From JAKOWB01 sp038363005 (lineage in GTDB: Bacteria > Pseudomonadota > Alphaproteobacteria > Kiloniellales > JACOMY01), in the NCBI GenBank assembly GCA_038363005.1, contig JBBQBI010000036.1, positions 1 to 29,527 on the forward strand: a DNA stretch of 29,527 bases, written 5' to 3'. Under the pieces are notes generated by a model that ran no database searches, was not told where the DNA came from, and saw nothing but the letters and a program-made list of their open reading frames with translations. Each line of letters opens with the position of its first letter. The first letter of the stretch is position 1. The position numbers were made by a program, and so were the translations under genes. This document shows positions 23,301-29,527 of this stretch, in pieces.

Positions 23301-23362
23301 GGCACCGGTCCCGGTCCTGCGTCGTGCATCCCCACCGCAGGCGGGCGACAAGGCGGCGGAGA

Positions 23363-24022
23363 TTAGCCCGGAAGCGCCTGCAGCTGGAAGGTCACGATCT
23401 CGTCGCCGCCGCGGTGCAGCTGCATCTTCAGCAGGCGACCCTGGTCGTCGAACCAGAAGCTGCGTTTCTCGTCGCCCGTCATCTCGAAGCGCGTCGCGTC
23501 GAGGCGCTGGCCGCCGATCACCACCTGCTCGGGGCCGACCGTCTTGAGCTGCACCTTCAGCAGCGTGCCGTCCTCGGTGGAGAAAAGATGATCCTGCTCA
23601 ACCAGCAGCGGATTCCATAGGTGCGTCGACATGGTGCCGGCCGGCAGCTCGCTGCGCGCCTTGTCGTTCAGCACCACCAGCCTGTCGCCTTCCAGCGTCG
23701 CCGTCAGCGTGGTGACCTTGTCGCCATAGTCGCTGCGCCGGCTGTAGGACTGCATCACGCCACCCTGCCAGACTTCCTCGATCCGCGTGTCCTCGCGATA
23801 GACCGTGATGTAGAAGCGCTCGACTTTGAGGCGCCGGTCGTCGCTGATCAGCCGCTGCTCGCCGTCCGTCTTCACAGTGATCACCTGGGTGCCCAGGCGG
23901 CCATGCTCGGAATGCTCGATTCTGTAGCTGTAGGTGCCGTCCGGTGGGCCGGAGGGACTGGAGGCCAGCGCCGCGAGGGGCGCACCGAACAGCAGCGTGA
24001 GCAGCAGGACGAGACGCGACAT
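23363..24022 (-). CDS. Exported DUF6134-like protein
   Basis: A 219-residue protein with a clear signal peptide (SRLVLLLTLLFGAPLAALAS, cleavage near residue 21). The mature part is beta-rich: DGTYSYRIEHSEHGRLGTQVITV, LKVERFYITVYREDTRIEEVWQGGVMQSYSRRSDYGDKVTTLTA, then a DQGRLLKMQLHRGGDEIVTFQL end. This resembles DUF6134 proteins, periplasmic proteins of unknown function with a lipoprotein-carrier-like sheet. The ATG at 24022 has AAGGGG a few bases upstream. It follows rimO by 32 bases, so the two may be co-transcribed. Confidence 0.8.
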   Translation of the reverse strand: MSRLVLLLTLLFGAPLAALASSPSGPPDGTYSYRIEHSEHGRLGTQVITVKTDGEQRLISDDRRLKVERFYITVYREDTRIEEVWQGGVMQSYSRRSDYGDKVTTLTATLEGDRLVVLNDKARSELPAGTMSTHLWNPLLVEQDHLFSTEDGTLLKVQLKTVGPEQVVIGGQRLDATRFEMTGDEKRSFWFDDQGRLLKMQLHRGGDEIVTFQLQALPG

Positions 24023-24054
24023 GAGGCCCCTTTCAACCGCCAGGATGAAACAAA

Positions 24055-25470
24055 TCAAGCCTTGTAGACCTTGGCAACCAGGTCATAGGCCTCGGCGCCG
24101 GTGATCTCGGCAGTGACGATGTCGCCGACCTGCAGGCTCTTGGCGCCACTCAGCTTGACCACGCCGTCGATCTCCGGTGCGTCGAACTGGGTGCGTGCCG
24201 CGGCCTTGCCGCCCTCCAGGTGATCGATGATGACCGGCAGGCGGCGGCCGACCTTGGCCGCCAGGCGGGCCTGGCTGATCGCCTGCTGGGCCTGCATGAA
24301 GCGGTGCCAGCGCTCCTCTTTCACCGCCTCCGGCACGGCGCCGGGCAGGTCGTTCGCCTTGGCGCCGGCGACGGCCTCGTACTTGAAGCAGCCGACGCGG
24401 TCGAGCTGCGCTTCCGCCAGCCAGTCGAGCAGGAACTGGAAGTCCGCCTCGGTCTCGCCCGGGAAGCCGACGATGAAGGTCGAGCGGATCGCCAGGTCCG
24501 GCACCTGGCGGCGCCAGGCGGCCAGGCGCTCCAGCACCCGCACCTGGTTGGCCGGCCGGCGCATCGCCTTCAGCACCGTCGGGCTGGCGTGCTGGAAGGG
24601 AATGTCGAGATAGGGCAGCAGGCTGCCCTCGGCCATCAGCGGGATGACCTGATCGACGTGCGGATAGGGATAGACGTAGTGCAGCCGCACCCAGGCGCCG
24701 AGCTGCCCCAGCGCCTTGGCCAGGTCGAAGAAGCGCGTCTCCCAGGTCTGGCCCTTCCAGGTCTGCGGCGCGTACTTGATGTCGAGGCCATAGGCGCTGG
24801 TGTCCTGCGAGATCACCAGCAGCTCCTTCACCCCGGCCGCGACCAGGCGCTCGGCCTCGGCCAGCACATGGTGGATCGGCCGGCTGACCAGGTCGCCGCG
24901 CAGGGTGGGGATGATGCAGAAGGAGCAGCGGTTGTTGCAGCCTTCGGAAATCTTCAGATAGGCGTAGTGCCGCGGCGTCAGCTTGATGCCCTGCGGCGGC
25001 ACCAAGTCGACGAAGGGCTCGTGCGTCGGCGGCAGGTGCTGGTGCACCGCATCCATCACCTGCTCGTACTGGTGCGGTCCGGTCACCGCCAGCACCGCCG
25101 GGTGTTCGGCGCGGATGCGCTCGGCCTCGACACCCAGGCAGCCGGTGACGATGACGCGGCCGTTCTCGGCAATGGCCTCGCCGATGGCGTCGAGCGATTC
25201 CTTCTTGGCGCTGTCCAGGAAGCCGCAGGTATTCACCAGCACCACGTCGGCCTGCTCGTAGCTGCCGGTGACGGCATAGCCCTCGCTGCGCAGGCGGGTG
25301 AGGATGCGCTCGCTGTCGACCAGCGCCTTGGGGCAGCCGAGCGAGACGATGCCGACCGTGGGCGGCGCCTTGACGGCGCGCGGCGTCTTGCCGGCTGGCG
25401 TCTTTCCGGCCGGCGTCTTTCCAGAGGGGGCCGGGGCGGTCTTGCGGTTGGTGGTCGCGGGCTGGGGCAT
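24055..25470 (-). CDS. rimO: Ribosomal protein S12 methylthiotransferase
   Basis: A 471-residue radical-SAM enzyme that methylthiolates the conserved Asp of ribosomal protein S12. The N-terminal UPF0004 cluster ligands are C46 (VSLGCPKALVDSE), C82 (NTCGF) and C111 (VTGCLG). The radical-SAM triad is C178, C182 and C185 in ISEGCNNRCSFCIIPTLRG. A TRAM-like C-terminal domain covers the last 65 residues. VSLGCPKALVDSE distinguishes RimO from MiaB. The first 36 residues are an unusual Lys/Pro/Thr/Ala-rich extension containing three GKTPA-type repeats before the core. The ATG at 25470 is used; a shorter start is not evident. The extension may be disordered and aid ribosome contact. Confidence 0.94.
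   Translation of the reverse strand: MPQPATTNRKTAPAPSGKTPAGKTPAGKTPRAVKAPPTVGIVSLGCPKALVDSERILTRLRSEGYAVTGSYEQADVVLVNTCGFLDSAKKESLDAIGEAIAENGRVIVTGCLGVEAERIRAEHPAVLAVTGPHQYEQVMDAVHQHLPPTHEPFVDLVPPQGIKLTPRHYAYLKISEGCNNRCSFCIIPTLRGDLVSRPIHHVLAEAERLVAAGVKELLVISQDTSAYGLDIKYAPQTWKGQTWETRFFDLAKALGQLGAWVRLHYVYPYPHVDQVIPLMAEGSLLPYLDIPFQHASPTVLKAMRRPANQVRVLERLAAWRRQVPDLAIRSTFIVGFPGETEADFQFLLDWLAEAQLDRVGCFKYEAVAGAKANDLPGAVPEAVKEERWHRFMQAQQAISQARLAAKVGRRLPVIIDHLEGGKAAARTQFDAPEIDGVVKLSGAKSLQVGDIVTAEITGAEAYDLVAKVYKA
25382..25426 (-). repeat. Three tandem 15-bp units in the rimO N-terminal extension
   Basis: Three consecutive 15-bp units of the form GGCGTCTTNCCGGCN (plus strand) encode GKTPA-like pentapeptides on the minus strand. 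They resemble, in unit size and composition, the pentapeptide array at the end of rluB. Confidence 0.85.
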
Positions 25471-25644
25471 GAGGGCGCCGGGTCTAGCACAGCTGGGCAG
25501 GCGCGTACATGGAGCGACCATGGCGCCGTTGCCAGCCCACGCGCGGCAATCCGTCACCTGCGAGCGCTTCGCGTCGGCACGCATTCCAGACCTGCGCCGC
25601 TGAGCTACCCGATGGCGATGGCCCGCCCCATACTCCAGCCCGTC

Positions 25645-26985
25645 ATGTCCCGCCCCCCGCAGAGTCCCCAGAGCTTCGCCCAAGAATTGATCGAACGCGG
25701 CTACGAGCGGCTGCACGTCGGGCTGTTCGACCTGGACGGTGGCTTCCGCGAGCGGCGCATCGAGACCCGGCGCCTGGCGCAGGTCTTCGGCCCCGGCGGC
25801 AGCTTCTGCAACGTCGTGCCGCAGTGGGACGTGGCCGACAGCGTCTATGGCCCCGGCCCCTTCGTCGGCGAGGCGGTGGAGCCCGACCCCGAGTCCCACC
25901 GCCCCTGGCCCTTCGAGCCAAAGGCCGGCCTGCTGGTGGCGGAGTTCACCGGGCCGCAGCGCGACCTGCAGCCGCGCCGTCTGCTGGCCCGGCAGGTCGA
26001 ACGCGCCGCCACGCTGGGCTTCGAGGTGCAGGCCGCCTTCGAGTTCGAGTGGCTGGTCTTCGCCGAGACGGCGGAGAGCCTGCGCGCCAAGCAGTTCACC
26101 GCCCTGGCCCCCTGGGCGCCGGACAACCGCTGCTGGGATGGTGTCAGCGCCGCCACCCACGGCACGCTGGTGGCCGACCTCGACCGCATCCTGGCCGAGG
26201 GCCGCATCGGCCTGACCGGCCTGGGCATGGAACTGGGCGCCGGCTGCCTGGAGGCAACGCTGGCCGCCACCAAGCCGGTCGCCGCGGCCGACGAGGCGGC
26301 CTTCTTCAAGCTCTTCACCAAGGCCTTCTTCCGCCAGCGCGGCCTGGCCGCCTGCTTCATGGCGCAACCCGATGCCGGCGCGCCGGGACTGTCGGGTCAT
26401 ATTCACCTGTCACTCGCGCGCAGCGGCACGCCGGCTTTCCACGACGCCCAGGCGACCGATGGCGCCAGCCAGGCGCTGCGGCACTTCGCCGGCGGCGTGC
26501 TGGCGCTGCTGCCGGAGCTCGCAGTGCTGGCGTTGCCGACGGTGAATTCCTGGCGCCGCCTCAGCCCCGGCAACTGGGCGCCGCGCAGCGCCACCTGGTC
26601 CTTCGAGAACTACTCCACGGCGCTGCGCGCGGTGACGGCGACCCCGGAGACCACCCGGCTGGAGTTCCGCCTGCCGGGCGCCGACGTCAATCCGCACCTG
26701 GGCCTGGCGCTCTTCCTCGCCGCCGGCCTGACCGGCATCGAGGAGGGCATCGAGCCGCCGCCGCCGGTGACCGGCGACGGCCGCACCGAGTTGCCGCCCG
26801 GCACACCGGCCCTGCCGCGCGACCTCTGGGCCGCGACCGAGGCCTTTGCCGCCAGCCGGCGCGCCGCGGCGCTGTTCGGCGCCGCCTTCGTCGAGCGCTA
26901 TGCCCTGTCGCGCCGGCACGAGGTCGCAGCCCTGGCCCGGGCCGTCAGCAGCGCCGAGAAGGCGCGCTATTTCGAGGCGCTCTAG
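25645..26985 (+). CDS. Glutamine synthetase family protein (GlnA-like gamma-glutamyl ligase)
   Basis: A 446-residue protein with the glutamine synthetase fold; members join ammonia or an amine to glutamate using ATP. The metal and glutamate motifs are divergent but recognisable: FEFEW, GMELGAGCLEATL, SGHIHLSL, NSWRRLSPGNWAPRSATWSFENYSTALRAV, and TRLEFRLPGADVNPHLGLALFLAAGL. The divergence from housekeeping GlnA (about 470 residues) and the operon context with a transporter and acetyltransferase favour a gamma-glutamylamine or polyamine-type ligase. The start may be 25645 or 25612/25618; no ribosome-binding site distinguishes them. It is divergent from rimO, and abuts the MFS gene directly. Confidence 0.87.
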   Translation: MSRPPQSPQSFAQELIERGYERLHVGLFDLDGGFRERRIETRRLAQVFGPGGSFCNVVPQWDVADSVYGPGPFVGEAVEPDPESHRPWPFEPKAGLLVAEFTGPQRDLQPRRLLARQVERAATLGFEVQAAFEFEWLVFAETAESLRAKQFTALAPWAPDNRCWDGVSAATHGTLVADLDRILAEGRIGLTGLGMELGAGCLEATLAATKPVAAADEAAFFKLFTKAFFRQRGLAACFMAQPDAGAPGLSGHIHLSLARSGTPAFHDAQATDGASQALRHFAGGVLALLPELAVLALPTVNSWRRLSPGNWAPRSATWSFENYSTALRAVTATPETTRLEFRLPGADVNPHLGLALFLAAGLTGIEEGIEPPPPVTGDGRTELPPGTPALPRDLWAATEAFAASRRAAALFGAAFVERYALSRRHEVAALARAVSSAEKARYFEAL

Positions 26986-28416
26986 ATGCCCGCCGCCGCC
27001 CGCGCCTTCATCATCCCGCTGATCATCGCCACCGCGCTCTTCATGGAGAACCTGGACGCCACGGTGATCGCCACGGCGCTGCCCGCCATCGCCAAGTCGC
27101 TGAACGAATCGCCGCTGACCTTGAACATGGCGATCACCTGCTACCTGCTGAGCCTGGCGGTCTTCATCCCGGTTTCCGGCTGGGTGGCCGACCGCTTCGG
27201 CGCCCGGCGCGTGTTCCAGGGCGCCATCGTCGTCTTCCTGCTGGGCTCCGTCGGCTGCGGCTTCAGCCAGACCCTGTGGCAGATGGTGGCGGCGCGCGTG
27301 CTGCAGGGCCTGGGTGGCGCCATGATGGTGCCGGTCGGCCGCCTGGTGATCCTGCGCACGGTGGAGAAGTCGCAGCTGGTCAAGGCCATGGCCTACCTCA
27401 CCGTGCCGGCGCTGCTGGGCCCGGTGCTGGGCCCGCCGGTCGGCGGCTTCATCACCACCTACTTCAGCTGGCGCTGGATCTTCTGGATCAACGTGCCGAT
27501 CGGACTGGTTGGGCTCTACCTGGCGCAGCGCGTCATCCCCGACCTCAAGGAGGCCGTGGTTCCCCGGCTCGACCTGCGCGGCTTCGCACTGTCGGGCCTC
27601 GGCCTCTCCGGCCTGGTCTTCGGCTTCGAGACGCTGGGGCGCGACGTGCTGCCGGACTGGGCCACCGGCTGCCTGTTGGGCGGCGGCGCCAGCCTGGTGC
27701 TGCTCTATTGCCTGCATGCGCGCCGCGTGACCTCGCCGCTGCTCGACCTGACGCTGCTCAAGGTGGCGACCTTCCGCGCCGCGGTGACCGGTGGCCTGCT
27801 GTTCCGCATCGGCATGGGCGCCCTGCCCTTCCTGCTGCCGCTGATGCTGCAGCTGGGCTTCGGCCTCAACCCGCTGCAGTCGGGGTTGCTGACGTTTGCT
27901 GGCGCGGCCGGTGCGCTGACCATGAAATTCGTCGCCGGGCCGATCCTGCGGCGCTTCGGTTTCCGCCGCGTGCTGCTGGGCAACACCGTGCTCTGCGCCG
28001 GCTTCCTGGCGCTGAACGCGCTCTTCACCCCGGCGACGCCGCACTGGCTGATGCTGGGCTGCTTCCTGGTCGGCGGCTTCTTCCGTTCGCTGGAGTTCAC
28101 CGCGGTCAACGCGCTGGGCTATGCCGACATCGCCAAGGAGCGCCTGAGCCGCGCCAGCGCCTTCGCCTCCATGGCGCAGCAGCTGTCGCTGTCCATCGGC
28201 GTCGGGCTGGGCGCCCTGGCGCTGCACTTCACCCTGGCCCATGCCGGCACCACGACGCCCAGCGCCGGTGACTTCGCACCCGCCTTCCTGGTGGTGGCCC
28301 TGGTGACGCTGCTGGCGGTGCCGATCTTCCTGACCCTGCCCGACAATGCCGGCAGCGAGGTCAGCGGCCGCCGCCCGGCGCCGCGCCCGGTGGCCGGCGA
28401 GTCGCCGGCCGAGTAG
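26986..28416 (+). CDS. MFS transporter, DHA2 (EmrB/QacA-like) drug efflux family
   Basis: A 476-residue inner-membrane protein with the hydrophobic pattern expected for 12-14 helices, which exports small molecules using the proton gradient. The first helix carries LDATVIATALPAIA, the signature of the DHA2 group; motif A is GWVADRFGARRVF, and LGPVLGPPVGGFITTYFSWRWIFWINVPIGL is motif C followed by the family's next segment. Length fits the 14-helix DHA2 family. It starts with no gap after the stop of the ligase gene and is followed within five bases by the acetyltransferase gene, so it is part of one operon. Substrate unknown. Confidence 0.9.
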   Translation: MPAAARAFIIPLIIATALFMENLDATVIATALPAIAKSLNESPLTLNMAITCYLLSLAVFIPVSGWVADRFGARRVFQGAIVVFLLGSVGCGFSQTLWQMVAARVLQGLGGAMMVPVGRLVILRTVEKSQLVKAMAYLTVPALLGPVLGPPVGGFITTYFSWRWIFWINVPIGLVGLYLAQRVIPDLKEAVVPRLDLRGFALSGLGLSGLVFGFETLGRDVLPDWATGCLLGGGASLVLLYCLHARRVTSPLLDLTLLKVATFRAAVTGGLLFRIGMGALPFLLPLMLQLGFGLNPLQSGLLTFAGAAGALTMKFVAGPILRRFGFRRVLLGNTVLCAGFLALNALFTPATPHWLMLGCFLVGGFFRSLEFTAVNALGYADIAKERLSRASAFASMAQQLSLSIGVGLGALALHFTLAHAGTTTPSAGDFAPAFLVVALVTLLAVPIFLTLPDNAGSEVSGRRPAPRPVAGESPAE

Positions 28417-28421
28417 CCGCG

Positions 28422-28919
28422 GTGATCGCCTTCCGCCCCCTGGTCCAAGGCGACCTGCCGCTGGTCCGCCACTGGCTGGGGCAGCCGCATGTCACCGCCT
28501 GGTGGGGTCCTGCCGACGGCGAGTTGGCGAAGATCCAGGCCCACCTCGAGCAGCCCGACGGGGTCGAGTGCCATCTCTTCAGCCTCGACGCGCGGCCGGC
28601 CGGCTACCTGCAGTGCTACCGCCCGGCCGACTGGCCCGAGGGGCCCTTCGGCCCGCAGCCGCCGGAGGTGCGCGGCCTGGACCTCTTCATCGGCGAGCCC
28701 GACCTGCTGGACCAGGGCCTGGGCACCCGCGTCATCGGCCAGTTCCTGCGGCGGCTCTTCGCCGAGGGCGTGCCGCGCGTGCTGATCGACCCCGACCCGG
28801 CCAACGCCCGTGCCATCCGCAGCTATGAGAAAACTGGCTTCCGCGCCTTCGGCCAAGTCGCGGTGCACGCCCTGGGGCCGGCGCTGCTGATGGCCTGCGA
28901 CCGACCTATTGCGACCTGA
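28422..28919 (+). CDS. GNAT acetyltransferase, AAC(6')-like
   Basis: A 165-residue GNAT-family enzyme with a GTG start at 28422, five bases after the MFS stop. The N-terminal strand IAFRPLVQGDLPLVRHWL, then WWGP, GLDLFIGEPDLLDQGLGTRVIGQFLRRLF, and the acceptor end VLIDPDPANARAIRSYEKTGFRAFG match the aminoglycoside 6'-N-acetyltransferase/Acetyltransf_8 type. Acetyl-CoA binds at the LLDQGLGTR loop. Whether it modifies aminoglycosides, polyamines or a siderophore intermediate cannot be inferred from sequence; many chromosomal members of this group have unrelated substrates. No sign of recent transfer in composition. Confidence 0.85.
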   Translation: MIAFRPLVQGDLPLVRHWLGQPHVTAWWGPADGELAKIQAHLEQPDGVECHLFSLDARPAGYLQCYRPADWPEGPFGPQPPEVRGLDLFIGEPDLLDQGLGTRVIGQFLRRLFAEGVPRVLIDPDPANARAIRSYEKTGFRAFGQVAVHALGPALLMACDRPIAT

Positions 28920-28980
28920 GTCCGGACTGTGTGGGCCCGAGAACTCCAGGGGCCCGTTACGTGAGCTCCGTCACAGAACG

Positions 28981-29044
28981 GGGCCGGATGCCGGCCCTTG
29001 CCCCGATTTCGTCAAACCTGTGGTTCGGGCTTTGCTGCCGAACC
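28981..29044 (+). terminator. Two hairpins after the acetyltransferase gene
   Basis: GGGCCGG-ATG-CCGGCCC (28981-28997) is a tight 7-bp hairpin, and GGTTCGG / CCGAACC (29022-29044) is a second with a 9-base loop. They lie in the 254-bp gap (28920-29173), in which I see no gene. Neither has a strong T-run, so termination is only probable. Confidence 0.45.
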
Positions 29045-29173
29045 GGGGGGCTGCTGCGTTGATGCTTATGGACCCGGCTGCGTATCATGGCAGGCGAAGG
29101 TCCCTGGGCGTTGCCAGGGCCTGATGGCCTTCGCCGTGGAATCATCGGGTACAGGCCAGGGAAGGCAAGCGGC

Positions 29174-29527
29174 ATGAGCGACAACCAGACAACACCCGAA
29201 CCGACGGAACCCGAGCGCCAGCGCCGCTTTCCGCTGGGCGTCGCCATCGCCTGCGTGGTCGCCGGCATCGCCCTGCTGGTGCTGCTGCTGCCCGAGGTGC
29301 TGCTCTATCCCGAGGAGCCGCCGGCACCAAAGCCGCCCGACTACCAGCAGGAGCTGGCGACCCTGCAGGCGCACAACGACGCGCTGCAGGACGAAGTTCA
29401 GCGCATGGAGGCGCTGCTCGGCGCCGGCGTATGCCGGGTCGAGGACGGCACCCTGAAGGACCCGGCGGCGCCCGGTGGCACGCAGGGCGGCCAGACCCCC
29501 GGCACGGTGCCCACCCCCGGCCAGCCC
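29174..29527 (+). CDS. Membrane-anchored coiled-coil protein, N-terminal part only
   Basis: The frame runs from an ATG at 29174 to the window edge (118 codons, no stop), with AGGGAAGG about 10 bases upstream. After a polar start of about 23 residues there is one hydrophobic segment (LGVAIACVVAGIALLVLLL, about 22-40), then the juxtamembrane LLYPEEPPAPKPP. A heptad-patterned coiled coil follows (YQQELATLQAHNDALQDEVQRMEALL), then GVCRVEDG and a Gly/Pro/Thr-rich linker. The topology suggests a short cytoplasmic tail with the rest in the periplasm. The C-terminal functional domain is outside the window, so no function is assigned. Confidence 0.75.
   Translation, partial: MSDNQTTPEPTEPERQRRFPLGVAIACVVAGIALLVLLLPEVLLYPEEPPAPKPPDYQQELATLQAHNDALQDEVQRMEALLGAGVCRVEDGTLKDPAAPGGTQGGQTPGTVPTPGQP

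Noticed and set aside
24220..25600. Long plus-strand open frame opposite rimO that runs into the glutamine-synthetase-like gene
   Set aside because: The part before about 25612 is an antisense shadow of rimO; only the region from 25645 (or 25612) matches a family.

Overview
The window is about 29.5 kb of very GC-rich chromosome (estimated by eye near 70% G+C), almost fully coding, with short gaps and frequent 4-bp start/stop overlaps. The gene content and order point to an alphaproteobacterium, most likely of the Rhodospirillales type. The clues are divergent priA / fsa-DUF484-xerC, the tadA / rluB-rsmD neighbourhood, PhaR, a short class III-like PHA synthase, and several families of palindromic intergenic repeats. 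The assignment is inference; there is no rRNA or other phylogenetic marker here.

Layout. 1-2019 (-): priA, missing its C-terminus at the window edge. 2112-5399 (+): fsa/tal-type aldolase, DUF484 protein, xerC and an FkbM-type methyltransferase. 5413-7694 (-): xseA overlapping an M23-type exported protein. 7867-9135 (+): purD. 9307-9747 (-): tadA. 10008-12566 (+): a PuuD-like class I amidotransferase, rluB with a long repetitive basic tail, and rsmD, all overlapping. 12702-13880 (-): phaA-type thiolase. About 13,900-16,540: a visibly lower-GC accessory stretch. 16543-18130 (-): phaC and a PhaE-like partner in overlapping frames. 18417-19034 (+): phaR with a TTG start. 19132-21653 (+): an oxalyl-CoA-synthetase-like ligase overlapping a ketopantoate-reductase-like protein. 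21820-22257 (+): XRE regulator and terminator. 22350-25470 (-): prolyl aminopeptidase, a DUF6134-like exported protein and rimO. 25645-28919 (+): glutamine-synthetase-like ligase, DHA2 MFS transporter and GNAT acetyltransferase. 29174-end (+): start of a membrane-anchored coiled-coil protein.

How it fits together. Much of the window is housekeeping: replication restart, chromosome dimer resolution, exonuclease VII, purine synthesis, and modification of tRNA, rRNA and ribosomal protein S12. The central theme is polyhydroxybutyrate: thiolase (acetoacetyl-CoA supply), synthase, putative synthase partner and the PhaR regulator lie within 6.4 kb. They are interrupted by the accessory stretch, which holds a degraded IS1595/ISXO2-type transposase, an overlapping pair of uncharacterised genes (the downstream one DUF1828-like), an orphan unknown gene and a 50-residue Cys-containing small protein. 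That accessory stretch is the least explained part of the window and the best place to look for something undescribed.

Intergenic spaces are heavily colonised by palindromic repeats: a CCCTCTCCC/GGGTGAGGG family in four places, a GTCATCCCGG family once, and a CATCCTTCGAGA/CCTCAGGATGAGG family as an inverted pair. No rRNA, tRNA, CRISPR array or intact mobile element was recognised.
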